64,000 nt of DNA from Chloroflexi bacterium CFX4 (GCA_021404685.1 QWHC01000017.1:26642-90641); one strand, 5' to 3'. Positions 17,786 through 28,000 are shown, counted from the first letter of the stretch. Notes: generated by a model not told the origin, from the sequence alone. A program made the numbers and translations.

Positions 17786-18295
17786 TTAACCTTGTGGAAT
17801 GGTATAACCAAGCGTCACCGGCTCACGCAGGCGGATCAAGCGCTCGCGCACGTCGTTCGGAATATCCTGCCAGGCGATCTCACGTTCGGCGCGCCAGCGC
17901 AAGACCTGTGGTTGCTTGCCGTTTTGTTGGCGCGGCGCCATGTATGCCTCAACTTCTAGATATTGTTTGCCTTCACGCTGCGAGAACGTCACCTTAGCAT
18001 CAATGAGTGTTTCATGAATCATGCGCCGCATTTCGGTCAGGTGCGCGCCTTCGCCGTTCAGGATTTTGGCAGCGTCCTCAGCGCTGATCTCGCCCCGTGT
18101 TTGGTGCAACCATGCCGCCACGCGCTCCGAAACCCACTTATCCACATACGCCTTGAAGGTTTCATCCGCCGGCAGCACAGCCGCCCGCGCACCGCGCACA
18201 CCCATGCCAAACAAGCGCATTATGCCGCGCACAATGAAATTGACCACACTTAATAAGCACCCTGAGGGCTGCTTTTCCGATTCTTGTTGTGCCAT
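17786..18295 (-). CDS. Membrane-associated protein, paralogue family of this operon
   Basis: The 169-residue protein has a short hydrophobic, possibly amphipathic N-terminal segment (CLLSVVNFIVRGIMRLFGMG), a helical middle (residues 45-110) and a C-terminal strand-rich part ending DIPNDVRERLIRLREPV. That end closely resembles the LPDDVREKFIRRQSAEV end of the next product upstream. The shared ending is direct evidence of common origin. Function unknown. The gap to the 2TM gene is 11 bases. Confidence 0.65.
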   Translation of the reverse strand: MAQQESEKQPSGCLLSVVNFIVRGIMRLFGMGVRGARAAVLPADETFKAYVDKWVSERVAAWLHQTRGEISAEDAAKILNGEGAHLTEMRRMIHETLIDAKVTFSQREGKQYLEVEAYMAPRQQNGKQPQVLRWRAEREIAWQDIPNDVRERLIRLREPVTLGYTIPQG

Positions 18296-18300
18296 CTGCG

Positions 18301-18720
18301 CTAATCCTTCAGCTTCAATTCAATCTCAACCTCTGCCGATTGGCGGCGGATGAATTTCTCGCGCACGTCGTCGGGCAGTTCATGCCACGGCACCACTTCC
18401 GCCGCTTCCATCTGGATAAACTGCCCATCCGCTTGCTGAAATTCTGCTTGCACCACTTTCTCATGCAAGCGCCCTTCGTTCACCTGCCGAAAGATGATGC
18501 GTGCGCGCACAAGGCGCTGCTGAAGCAAGGTCAGGGCGCGCTGCGCCGCCACATTCAGTCGGTCGGCGGCTGCCAGCAGCAGCACAAATGCTTCACGGAC
18601 GTCCTCACCGAAAAGCTGCCCCAGCCAGTCAGCCAAGGTGCGGTTTGCCCAGTTCACAATCTGCTGCCAAAAGGCAACGCTCAGCGCCACCGCCACGCCG
18701 GCTGCAATGACTACCCACAT
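18301..18720 (-). CDS. Single-pass membrane protein, first gene of the AAA operon
   Basis: In this 139-residue protein, residues 2-18 form a membrane helix, followed by a long helical region (DVREAFVLLLAAADRLNVAAQ) and the C-terminal LPDDVREKFIRRQ motif shared with the product at 17786. It begins the five-gene run and lies divergent to the LysM gene at 18854, so the 133-base gap between them should hold the operon's promoter. I recognise no named family. Confidence 0.65.
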   Translation of the reverse strand: MWVVIAAGVAVALSVAFWQQIVNWANRTLADWLGQLFGEDVREAFVLLLAAADRLNVAAQRALTLLQQRLVRARIIFRQVNEGRLHEKVVQAEFQQADGQFIQMEAAEVVPWHELPDDVREKFIRRQSAEVEIELKLKD

Positions 18721-18836
18721 GCTTCACATCACCTTGCCATGTATCTTTATAGCACTCCATACGCAGGGCTTGCCTTCCAAGTTGCGCCGCGGTCCTGACG
18801 CTTAGGCAACGCTTTTGCGCCACACTTGACGCTGCC

Positions 18837-18845
18837 TGTTATAAT
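18837..18845 (+). promoter_or_regulatory. Extended -10 promoter; almost leaderless start
   Basis: TGTTATAAT is a perfect extended -10 (TGn plus TATAAT at 18840-18845). The ATG at 18854 lies only 8 bases beyond, so transcription would begin at or within two bases of the start codon. No Shine-Dalgarno sequence is present, which fits a leaderless mRNA. Confidence 0.6.
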
Positions 18846-18853
18846 AGTGCGCG

Positions 18854-20341
18854 ATGAAACGAGCAAATGCACCGACCCAAACTTGCCCGATTTGTGCGGC
18901 GCGCCAGCCACTAGAGGCACTGCGCTGCACAACATGCGGTGCTGCCCTACGTGGCACGCCAAACGCCGCCTCTGCACTGCCGCCTGCTGCGCCCCTGCCG
19001 CGCCGCACGCCGATTCGTGCCAATGCGCCGCTGCCCGCCGACTCTGACGCCGGCGAGGCAGATTTATATGAAGGTGCGCTGCGCCCTTCACCAGTGCCTA
19101 TCGTCCTGATCGGCGCATTAATTGCCGCCTTGGTGCTAGGCGTCAGTTTGGCAGCTTTCATCAGCCAAAATTCGCCGTCTGGCGTGGCAGGCGTTGCCGC
19201 GCAGCCAAGCGCTACCGCAACCGATATACCGCCGAGCCTAACGCCTTCGTTGACGCCGAGCATCACCCTGACGCCCTTTCCCGGCGTGGACGTAAGCAGC
19301 CTTATCACGCCGATTGCTATCGTTGTGCTGCCCACCCTGCCGCCCACACCAACAGATTTCGCCTCACCCACCTTTGCGGCAGACGTGCCTGAGTCAACAC
19401 GGCTGGCGCCGCCGCCAACCAACACGCGCGCCCTGATTGTGCCAACGCTGAACATTCCGACCGTAACGCCTGTGCCACCAACCGTCACCCTAACGCCGAC
19501 CCTCGGACCTTGCATTCAGAAGGCAGCCGCTGGCGATACGCTCTATGACATGGCAATTCGCTGCGGTCACCGCGATATTGCCATTATCGAGGTGATCCTA
19601 CGCCGCAACAACATGAGCAGCGCGTCCCAACTTCAGGTTGGGCAAGAAATTGAAATTCCGCGCCCAACAGCCGTTGGCGGCTTGCCCGGCGAATCCGCGC
19701 CGCCGAGCGACGATCCGCTTGCCGCAGCGCGCATCGAGCCGACCTTGCCGCCCGGCGTGATGTGGTACACCGTTAAAAAAGGTGAAACGGCACTGAGCAT
19801 CATCTTTGATCGCAACATCACCATGAGCATCCTCAGCAACCTGAACCCTGAAGTCCTCTTTGAGGGCTGCGACTTTGGTCTGCCGGCTGGTGGTGGCTCT
19901 TGCCGCGTGATGGTCTACGAAGGGCAGCGTTTGCGCGTGCCGGCACCCACACCCACACCAACCATTCCGCCCACGCTCAGCGGCAGTGAAACACCCACAC
20001 CCACCGCCACACCCACTGTGAACGCGCCCTTTAGCCAGTCACCGAGCGATAACATGCTCTTTGAATCGTTTGAGTTACCCACGCTGCGCTGGCGTGCCAG
20101 CGGACAGCTTGGCATCGGTGAGGTCTACCTGGTGACGGTCATAGATCGCACCAGCGGCGTTACTTACAACGTGACGACCCGCGAGCTATTCTTCCAAGTG
20201 CCTGCCGAATGGCAGCCCACCGATGGCAGACGCCATACCTTTGCATGGCAGATCACGATTGCCACGCTGCGCGATGGCACGACCGTGATCCCAAGCCCAC
20301 AACAGACCGAAATCCGAACCTTTACGTGGCAAAGCCGCTGA
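18854..20341 (+). CDS. Zinc-ribbon, TM and tandem-LysM protein
   Basis: The 495-residue protein starts with a zinc ribbon (CPIC…CTTCG, residues 11-30). A membrane helix follows (about 77-98), then an outside Thr/Pro-rich linker. Two LysM-like domains come next, at about 220-270 (AAAGDTLYDMAIRCG…) and 295-360 (YTVKKGETALSIIFD…), separated by further linkers. A C-terminal strand-rich domain (about 395-495) closes the protein. LysM domains bind peptidoglycan or chitin-like glycans. The protein would sense or anchor at the wall with its zinc ribbon in the cytoplasm. It begins an operon with a related lipoprotein and an LCP protein. Confidence 0.8.
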   Translation: MKRANAPTQTCPICAARQPLEALRCTTCGAALRGTPNAASALPPAAPLPRRTPIRANAPLPADSDAGEADLYEGALRPSPVPIVLIGALIAALVLGVSLAAFISQNSPSGVAGVAAQPSATATDIPPSLTPSLTPSITLTPFPGVDVSSLITPIAIVVLPTLPPTPTDFASPTFAADVPESTRLAPPPTNTRALIVPTLNIPTVTPVPPTVTLTPTLGPCIQKAAAGDTLYDMAIRCGHRDIAIIEVILRRNNMSSASQLQVGQEIEIPRPTAVGGLPGESAPPSDDPLAAARIEPTLPPGVMWYTVKKGETALSIIFDRNITMSILSNLNPEVLFEGCDFGLPAGGGSCRVMVYEGQRLRVPAPTPTPTIPPTLSGSETPTPTATPTVNAPFSQSPSDNMLFESFELPTLRWRASGQLGIGEVYLVTVIDRTSGVTYNVTTRELFFQVPAEWQPTDGRRHTFAWQITIATLRDGTTVIPSPQQTEIRTFTWQSR

Positions 20342-20343
20342 GA

Positions 20344-21456
20344 ATGACCATGCCCATACTCTTGCTAACGCGCCGTGCCGCGCTGATCACCTTTGTGCTG
20401 CTCTTGGCAGCCTGCCAAACTGATACACTGCCGCAGCCAACTCTTGCGCCAACCATCAGTCCAACACCATCACCCTCTGCCTCACCTTCACCAACGGCAA
20501 CGCCGCCCGTGACGGATACGCCCATTGTGCCGCCGCAAATGCGCCCGATGATCGTCGCCACGCAGCCGGAAGTGCCTGTTGTGCGCGTGGACGCACCGCA
20601 GCCAACCGCTACACCGCAGCCGCCTTGTATCGTGGCACGCCCGGGCGATACGCTCTTTGGCTTGCTGGCGCGCAGCGGCTTGTATGCTGAAACATCGCCT
20701 GAGTTACTGGCTGCCCTGCGTGAGCTAAATGGCTTGCCACCCGGCTCCAATAACATTCAGGCGGGCGCTACATACTGCATTCCGCTGCCCACGCCCACAC
20801 CAACGCCCGTCGGCTATGAGGCAACCCAAACCGCCGTGGCGCAAGAACTGCCCGATCTGCCGCTGCGCGTCTTTGCGGAGGCAACCTACGTCGTGAAGGA
20901 AGGCGAGAACATCACCACTGTTCAATTGAACAGTGGCGCTACCCTGCGCGAAATTTGTGCCATGAATCCGCCAAGCGTCATCAACTGCACAGGTTGCGAT
21001 CTCACCAAGCCCATCGGCGCGCAAGGCTGCCGTCCGATTGTGGTGGTTGGGCAAGCCATCAAGGTGCCAGGTCCGACGCCCACGCCGACCATCACGCCCA
21101 CGCGCAGCGGCTTGGAGACCGCCACGCCCACGCCGCCCTATGCCTTGCCCAATGTCGCCTCGCCCATTAATGGCGCAACGGTTAGCGGCACTGTGCAGCT
21201 CATTTGGCTGCCCGTAACCGTCCTTCAACCGGATGAGTTTTACGTGATCATCTGGTCGGATATGACGCGCCAGCAATCTTGGCAGCACACTACCCGCGCC
21301 AGCACCTACCGCCTGCCTGCCGAACTGGCGCCGCCCAGCGGCGAACGGCACACCATCAACTGGCAAGTCGGCGTAGCGCGTGAACAAGCCGACGGCAGCT
21401 ATTTGATCATCAGCCCGTGGAGCCTGATTTACACCTTCACCTGGCAAGGAGAATGA
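20344..21456 (+). CDS. LysM lipoprotein with TP-rich linkers
   Basis: The 370-residue protein has a lipoprotein signal with lipobox LLAAC near residue 22 and a long Thr/Pro/Ser linker. Two LysM-like segments follow (ARPGDTLFGLLARSG… and YVVKEGENITTVQLN…), then a linker and a C-terminal beta-rich domain starting at ASPINGATVSGTVQLIW. The last domain resembles the C-terminal one of the preceding gene, so the two are tandem paralogues. The ATG at 20344, two bases after the upstream stop, gives the lipoprotein signal; the open frame to 20209 is an out-of-context extension. Confidence 0.8.
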   Translation: MTMPILLLTRRAALITFVLLLAACQTDTLPQPTLAPTISPTPSPSASPSPTATPPVTDTPIVPPQMRPMIVATQPEVPVVRVDAPQPTATPQPPCIVARPGDTLFGLLARSGLYAETSPELLAALRELNGLPPGSNNIQAGATYCIPLPTPTPTPVGYEATQTAVAQELPDLPLRVFAEATYVVKEGENITTVQLNSGATLREICAMNPPSVINCTGCDLTKPIGAQGCRPIVVVGQAIKVPGPTPTPTITPTRSGLETATPTPPYALPNVASPINGATVSGTVQLIWLPVTVLQPDEFYVIIWSDMTRQQSWQHTTRASTYRLPAELAPPSGERHTINWQVGVAREQADGSYLIISPWSLIYTFTWQGE

Positions 21457-21463
21457 CCCAACC

Positions 21464-22897
21464 ATGCGTATTTCACCTCTTTTCGTGCTGGTGATCGTGA
21501 TTATTGCCGCGCTAGTGACGGCAGGTGCCGCCGCCGCTGCTTACATCGGTGTGCGCCAAATCGTGCTGCAATCTCCTATTGAATTGCCGCCGCCGCCGCA
21601 AGTTGGTGCGCCGCAGCCAACTGCTATCCCGCTGCTAGCTGCCACACCAACGACTAGTGCCGCCGCCGAGTCAACGCCTGTTGCTGCCAATGTTACGCCT
21701 GAGGTGCCGCCTGACGGCAGCGCGATCCCTGTTTGGACAGACCCAAAGCGCGTGACGATCTTGATCTTGGGCGTGGATCAGCGCCCCGGCGAAGCAGGCC
21801 CTTTCCGCACCGATACGATCATCGTGCTGAGCGTTGATCCGATCCGCAAAACGGCTGCGATGCTCTCCATTCCGCGTGATGTCTGGGTGAAGATTCCCGA
21901 CATCAACGCGCCGCTCTCACCGAACCGCATCAATGCGGCGAACTTCATCGGCGATCAACTTAATTATCCGCCAAATGGGGCAGGTCCGAAGTTGGCGGCG
22001 CGTGCCGTTGAAGGCTTGCTCGGCATCCCGATTCACCGCTATGTGTTGGTGAACTTTGAGGCGTTCCGCACCGTGATTGACGCGCTGGGTGAGGTGACGG
22101 TTTGCCCAACCGAGCGCATTTTCGACGATCAGTATCCCGACTATGAGACCTATGGCGTCATCACCGTCGAATTCCAGCCCGGCTGCCAAGCGCTGGACTC
22201 GACCAAGCTGCTGCAATATGCGCGTGTGCGCCACAATGCCGGCGATGACTTTGGGCGCGCCAGCCGCCAGCAGGAGGTGATCCGTGCTGTGCGTGAACGC
22301 GCCTTGAGCCTTGGTGGTGTGGCGGCGTTGTTCGGGCAGGCGGGCGCGATCTGGGAATCGCTCGCCGAGAACATCCGCACCGACTTGACCTTTGATGAGA
22401 TTTTGGCACTGGCAAACCTTGCTCAAGAAATTGGCGACATTCAATCCGCCGTGCTGACCTTGCGCCGTGAAGGGCAAGGCGGGCAGCTCCTCTACAGCAC
22501 GCTGCCAAGCGGTGAGCAGGTGCTTTCGCCCATCGCCGAAGAAGTGTTCGCCTTGGTGGTGCGCCTGTTCGATTCAGGGACGGGTGCGCCGTCTGGCTCG
22601 CCGGCTGGCGCGGAGAACGCACGCCTTTTCGTCGAGAACGGCGCTTTCATAGATGGCTTGGCTGCCCAAACCCGTGATCGGCTGATTGGCGAAGGCTTTA
22701 ATGTGGTGGAGATCGGCACGATCAAGAGCGATTTTCCCTACCCTAAGACGGAAATTCACGTCTACACGGGAAAGATGCAAACAGCGCGCTACCTTGCCGA
22801 AGTGCTGGGCTTGGATGGCACGGCGATCAAGGTTGAGGCAGATGCGCCGCCCGGCATAGATATTAAGCTGATCATCGGGCAGGATTTAGGGCGCTAA
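21464..22897 (+). CDS. LytR-CpsA-Psr (LCP) family protein with LytR_C domain
   Basis: The 477-residue protein has an N-terminal signal anchor (residues 5-28), then the LCP domain. LILGVDQRPGEAGPFRTDTI carries the conserved Asp and Arg, followed by LSIPRDVWV and RINAANF. All are expected for enzymes that move polyprenyl-pyrophosphate-linked glycopolymers onto the wall. Residues about 375-470 form a LytR_C domain. Arginines that contact the pyrophosphate appear intact. It is the last gene of the LysM operon, linking those wall-binding proteins to envelope glycopolymer assembly. Confidence 0.88.
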   Translation: MRISPLFVLVIVIIAALVTAGAAAAAYIGVRQIVLQSPIELPPPPQVGAPQPTAIPLLAATPTTSAAAESTPVAANVTPEVPPDGSAIPVWTDPKRVTILILGVDQRPGEAGPFRTDTIIVLSVDPIRKTAAMLSIPRDVWVKIPDINAPLSPNRINAANFIGDQLNYPPNGAGPKLAARAVEGLLGIPIHRYVLVNFEAFRTVIDALGEVTVCPTERIFDDQYPDYETYGVITVEFQPGCQALDSTKLLQYARVRHNAGDDFGRASRQQEVIRAVRERALSLGGVAALFGQAGAIWESLAENIRTDLTFDEILALANLAQEIGDIQSAVLTLRREGQGGQLLYSTLPSGEQVLSPIAEEVFALVVRLFDSGTGAPSGSPAGAENARLFVENGAFIDGLAAQTRDRLIGEGFNVVEIGTIKSDFPYPKTEIHVYTGKMQTARYLAEVLGLDGTAIKVEADAPPGIDIKLIIGQDLGR

Positions 22898-22910
22898 CCA
22901 AGCGCCCTAA
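22886..22910 (+). terminator. Bidirectional hairpin between convergent genes
   Basis: A perfect 9-bp inverted repeat TTAGGGCGC (22886-22894) and GCGCCCTAA (22902-22910) surrounds a 7-base loop. It spans the LCP stop and lies 11 bases before the end of the convergent cytochrome gene. No T tract follows. Confidence 0.55.
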
Positions 22911-22921
22911 CGTGCCTGCGC

Positions 22922-23728
22922 TCACTGACCGCTGAGTTCGCGCACATCCTGCGGTCCGACCTTTGCCACCAAATGGCATGCCACGCAGGCTGTGTTTCGC
23001 AGTGTTTCATCCATAAAGAATTTATCGGCGTTCAGCGGTTGTGCTTTGTGCGCCTGATGGCAATCTGAGCAGAAAAGCTGCACCTCGATTATCTCTAGGC
23101 TGGTTGGTGGTGGGTTGCCACTTTCGGCAAGTGCCTGCTGCAAGCCCGCGCCAATGGTCAGGCTGCCGCCGCGCAGCAAAGCCTCTTGCGCCTGTGGCAA
23201 GTAAGTGTGGAAGTGGTTGTTGATGCCGTCCAGCTTGAGCAGTGCCTCGCTGTGGCAGGTAGCACAGGAGGCATTTGCCAGCCAGCCCGTCTTGGTGCGC
23301 TGCTTCTCGATGGTTGGATCGTCCCGCCCTGCCAAGTAGATCAGCGCGTCGTAAGCGCCAAGCGCAACCGTTGTGATGCGGTGCGGCAAACTGCTATCGC
23401 CGCGGTGACAATCAATGCACTTGAATGGCTCGGCATTGGCGGCTTGCGCGGCGTGATAATGGACGGTTGAGAGATCGGGGATCGCCTCAGTTGGATGATC
23501 AAGCGCATAGTAGGCGCGGTTGTAGTAGGTGATCTCTGGTGCGGTGTGGCAGCTAATGCAAAAGGTATCGTGTTCCTCAAGCGCAGAGGCAACCACGAAG
23601 CTCAGGCTGCCAAGCATGATGAGCGCAAAAAAGCCAACCAATAGGTAAAGCTGCCAACGCCTGCGGCGCGGCTTGCTTGCCGCTGCCAAAGGCGGCAGCG
23701 GTGAAGGAATGTTGGGTAAGTTATCCAT
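22922..23728 (-). CDS. Membrane-anchored pentahaem cytochrome c (NapC/NirT-like)
   Basis: The 268-residue protein has an N-terminal anchor helix (about 26-48) and five CxxCH haem sites: CISCH (57), CIDCH (104), CATCH (155), CSDCH (220) and CVACH (248). The arrangement, with an anchor and the first haem close behind, resembles NapC/NirT quinol dehydrogenases, though those have four or five haems and other spacings. It starts 11 bases after the molybdoenzyme gene, so it is probably its electron-transfer partner, passing electrons between that enzyme and the quinone pool or a terminal acceptor (inference). Confidence 0.85.
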   Translation of the reverse strand: MDNLPNIPSPLPPLAAASKPRRRRWQLYLLVGFFALIMLGSLSFVVASALEEHDTFCISCHTAPEITYYNRAYYALDHPTEAIPDLSTVHYHAAQAANAEPFKCIDCHRGDSSLPHRITTVALGAYDALIYLAGRDDPTIEKQRTKTGWLANASCATCHSEALLKLDGINNHFHTYLPQAQEALLRGGSLTIGAGLQQALAESGNPPPTSLEIIEVQLFCSDCHQAHKAQPLNADKFFMDETLRNTACVACHLVAKVGPQDVRELSGQ

Positions 23729-23739
23729 AAAGGCAGCCG

Positions 23740-24843
23740 TTACACAGCGCGCAGCGAACGGCGGTGAATAGCGTCTGTGCCATTCGGGAAAGCGCCACCA
23801 AACAAGCCGCGTGCTTCTGTGGTCTGCACAAAGCCGCTTTCATCAGTGGCACGCACACCAATGCGATACACGCCCGGCGCCGGCAGCGCCCATGTCACAT
23901 ACCACTGCGTCCACGCCAGCGGTGAGCTGCCACTTGGCACAAGCGTGGCAGGCATCCATTCGCCATCGTCAATCTGCACTTCCACTGCTGTGATCTCGCG
24001 TTTGCCCGCCACTGCTACGCCTTGCAGCACAATCGCCGTCCCTGAGGCGATCTCGGCATTTTCGCTCGGTGTGTGGATGATGGACTTGGTGCGAATGTCC
24101 GCCACGTTAGACCAGCCGCGTGATTCCCAATAGCCTCTGTAGTCGTAGTCAATAAATTCCACCCGCGTCAGCCAGCGCGGCATCTTCTGCCCATATAAGC
24201 CGGGAATATGCACCCGCAGCGGGAAGCCGTGTTCAACGGTCAGGGGTTCGTCGTTCATCTCGTAGGCAAGCAGCGTTTCAGGGTGCAGCATCCATTCGGT
24301 GGTAACCGAAGTCGAGTAGCCATCGGCTGCCTCAAATTTGACGTGCGTCGCAGCAGCTTTGGGTTGCACACGCGCCACAATCTCGCTGAACAGCACGCCG
24401 CGCCACGTCAGGTTGCCGATCAGGTTGCCGCCGGTTGGGTTGGAAATGCATTCTAGCGTGCGCGTCTCAGTGATGGCGGGCATAGCGCGCAAATCGGCAA
24501 GGCTGAAGGTCAGCGGCGAATCAACCAAGCCGTCCACGCTGAGCGCCCACGTTTCTGCGTCAACACTAGGTGTATTATTGTAGTCATATTGCGTTATGTA
24601 GAGGTTAGCAACGTCCGTCAGGATCGGGCGATCATAGGTGAGGATGCTAAAGGGCGCGTCCGCAACCTCAGGTAAGGCGGGCAGCGTGGCAGCGGGCGTG
24701 TGGGTTGCCTGTGCGCTGCCGGGCGCATAGACTGTCGGAGCGATCATATCGGCGGGACGGCAAGCGGCTGCCAGCGCCGAGCCTGTGATCGCAATCAGGA
24801 AGCCGCGCCGTGAAAGGCGGCTTGGTGGTTGGGAATCAGCCAT
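23740..24843 (-). CDS. Sulfite-oxidase-family molybdopterin enzyme, Tat-exported
   Basis: The 367-residue protein has a twin-arginine signal (SRRGFL, 11-16) followed by a lipobox-like AAAC (Cys28). The molybdopterin domain has the molybdenum-ligand Cys132 in TLECISNPTGGN. Then come EHGFPLRVHIPGLYGQKMPRW split over 215-240, typical of the SUOX fold, and a C-terminal dimerisation domain. Family members oxidise sulfite (SoxC/SorA) or reduce sulfoxides (MsrP). No cofactor-binding haem domain is fused. A GTG at 24852 is possible, but the ATG at 24843 with AGGTG upstream is better. It is co-transcribed with the pentahaem cytochrome. Confidence 0.88.
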   Translation of the reverse strand: MADSQPPSRLSRRGFLIAITGSALAAACRPADMIAPTVYAPGSAQATHTPAATLPALPEVADAPFSILTYDRPILTDVANLYITQYDYNNTPSVDAETWALSVDGLVDSPLTFSLADLRAMPAITETRTLECISNPTGGNLIGNLTWRGVLFSEIVARVQPKAAATHVKFEAADGYSTSVTTEWMLHPETLLAYEMNDEPLTVEHGFPLRVHIPGLYGQKMPRWLTRVEFIDYDYRGYWESRGWSNVADIRTKSIIHTPSENAEIASGTAIVLQGVAVAGKREITAVEVQIDDGEWMPATLVPSGSSPLAWTQWYVTWALPAPGVYRIGVRATDESGFVQTTEARGLFGGAFPNGTDAIHRRSLRAV

Positions 24844-25027
24844 ATAAAACACACCTAAAGATAACTCAGTATACGTTACGTGCCTAGAGCATGGCTGAAC
24901 GCCACACCTTACTTTATTCTAGCTTTGATCGGCGCGCTTTTCCCAAAGAAAGTGATGAAAAACTAGCGCCTATGCAACAAGCGCATTACAATACAAATGT
25001 TTCCCTGAACATACACGGATACCTGCA

Positions 25028-28000
25028 ATGGCAAATCTGATTGGGCAACAATTAGGGCAGTATGAGATCACTGCGCTCATTGGTGAAGGCGGCATGGCGG
25101 CTGTCTACCGCGCACGGCAAGCCTCCATTAACCGCGATGTTGCAGTGAAAGTCATTAAGGTTACGCTCGCACAATCCAGCGATTTTGTCACACGCTTCGG
25201 GCGTGAAGCGCAAACCGTTGCCAGCCTGAGCCATCCGCATATTCTGAAGGTGTTTGACTACGGTCAGCAGCAGGGCTTGCTCTATTTGGTCATGGAGCTG
25301 CTGAGCGGCGGCAGCCTTGCCGCCACCTTGAAACAGGGTGCGCTGCCGCCCAACCGCGTGCTGCGAATCCTTGAACAGATCAGCGGCGCGCTGGATTATG
25401 CACACGGGGAGAAGATCATCCACCGTGATCTGAAGCCGCAGAATGTGCTGCTTGATCAACGGGGCAACGTCTTTCTGACCGATTTCGGCATCGCCAAGAT
25501 CGTGACGGATGTAACGTCTGTCACCATGACGGGACAGATGATGGGAACGCCTGCTTACATGGCGCCCGAACAATGGCGCGGCGAAACGCCATTGCCCACG
25601 CTTGATATTTATGCGCTTGGCGTCATGCTTTACGAAATGTTGACTGGCGATCTGCCCTTCAAGGCAGATACGCCCTTCGCCATGATGTACGCGCACAGCA
25701 GCACGCCGCCGCCCGCTTTAAGCACTGCCCGCCCCGATCTTTCGCCCGCCATAGATGCCGTGTTGCAAAGGGCGCTTGCCAAAGAGCCCGCCGACCGTTT
25801 CCAGAGTGCTAGTGATTTAGCGCTTGCCTTCCGCGATGCCCTCGAAGGGCGCACTGCACCCCTCCTCAGCGCGCAAACACCTACCGGCAAAGCGTTGCCG
25901 CGCCAAAGCGGACTCGTCGCCGAACAGACGCTCCCAAAGCGCCCTGCGCCACAGCCAAGCAGCCGTTTTCCGCTGCTCATCGGCGGTGCGCTCGTCATTT
26001 TATTGTTAGTAGGTGCGCTGTTCTTGCTGCTTACTAACCCTGCCAACACACCGAGCATTGCCCAAGCCTCAGCGACGCCCAGTCAGGCGCTTGCACCAAC
26101 CACCGCACTGCCCACCAACACCGATCCACCGCCGAGCGCTACCCTTGAGGCTGCTGCGCCAACGCTGCCCTCTAGCACACAACTTGCCCAAGCGCCAAGC
26201 CCGACAAGCACCCTCACTGCCTCACCGACGCACGCCTTAACCAATACAGCCACTGCCAGCGCAAGCGCCACTGCTAGCCCAACGGCTACCCTGACGCCTA
26301 CCCATACACCGTCCGCTGATCTGCGTGCTATCGTTGAGCAAACAGCGGCTGCCATTGCAACACAAACAGCCGTCATCATCGGACAGACTGCTCAGGCAGT
26401 TCAGCTTGAGACGTTGGTTGCCGAACAAGTGCTTGCCTTCGCCCAGACCAGCACCGCACAGGCAGTTGCCTCGTTCACGGCAACCTTTACGCCCACAGCC
26501 ACGCCTACCTTGACCGTTACACCGACCCTGACCGCCACTTTCACACCGACCAGCACCTTTAGCCCAACGCCAAGCCTGACGCCGACCGAAACACCTTCGG
26601 CAACCGCCACCTTCAGCCCGACGCCAAGCCTGACACCCACTGAGACGCCTTCGGCAACGCCGACGCCCTTCATCACGCCGACCGTGAACGCTGAGGCACT
26701 TGCCAGCCGTGCGCTAGGCTATAACATGACCGTTGAAGGCGCCATTGACTCCGAGACGCCCTTTACCGAGTGGCGCTTGCGCGGCAACTTTGGCGATAAA
26801 CTGCAAATCAATGTCAGCGTCGTCAGCGGTAGCCTGATTCCAGTAGTGCGCTTGCTGGACTCACAGGGCAATTTCATTGATTGGAACGATAGCGGCGGCT
26901 TGCTGAACACCTTACCGTTGCCGAAAGATGATGACTACATCATCTTTATCTCGCGCCGCAACCTAGAGCGCGGCACAACCAGCGGCAGTTACATCCTTAA
27001 TGTGACGCTGTTAGAGCGCGGCTTGCGCCCCACAGAGACGCCTTCACCCACGCCTGTGCCAAGCGCAACACCCACACCGCTGCCAACGCTCACCCTGACG
27101 CCTAGCAGCACGCCCATCCGCGCCTTGCAGTTTGGCGGTGAATTTGGCGGCTACTTGCCTTCTGCCACTGCCATTGATCAGTGGACGTTCAGTGGCAAAG
27201 CGCAAGAAGTGATCGCACTGCGTGCGCTGCCGCTTGGCGAGAGCAACCTTACCTTGCGCGCCGCCGTGAAAGGCCCCGGCTTGCCCGATAGCGGTGAGAT
27301 CGCACCACAAGGCGAACTCACACGCTTGGTGCTGCCCGCTGACGGTCAATATACCGTTGAGGTTGGCGTGCTAGGCGGCGAACGCGGACAGTACACCGTG
27401 CGCCTAGAGCGCGTGCCGACCAGCCCTGATTTCACGCCCGTGCCGACTAACTTTCTACGCTATGGCGATGCGATCCGCAGCTTTGTGAACGACAGCGCAC
27501 CCGAACAGCTTTATACCTTTGAGGGCGTCGCTGGTGATCGCGTGACCATCACGGCGCGCATTGGCGGCATCGGCGATCCTATCCTAGAACTGCGCGATCC
27601 GAATGGCGTTGTCATCGCCCAAAATGACGACTCGAATGGCACCACCGATGCCAGCATCGAGGCGTTTACACTGCCTGCCAACGGCACCTACACCATTCGC
27701 GTCACACGCTATTCACGGCGCACAGGCGGCGAATTCATCCTACGCCTGAGCCTTGAGCCGCCGCTGGTGCCTGCCCTTGGCAGCTATCCACCGCCGCGCC
27801 TGCTGCCCGAAGGCGAACCGCTACTCACCTACGGCGAAACACTGACGGGCAATCTGAGTTTCCGTCAGGCGCGCCGCTTTATCATCCTTGGACGGCGTGG
27901 CGACTCAATCATCATCACAGCGCGCCGCAAATCCGATTCGCTCGATCCGTTCATGCGCCTGATAGATAATCAGAGCAACGACCTTCTCTACGAGAGCAAT

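Noticed and set aside
18826..18845. TTGACG plus TATAAT as a standard promoter pair
   Set aside because: The spacing is only 8 bases, too short for sigma-70. The extended -10 alone is the better reading.
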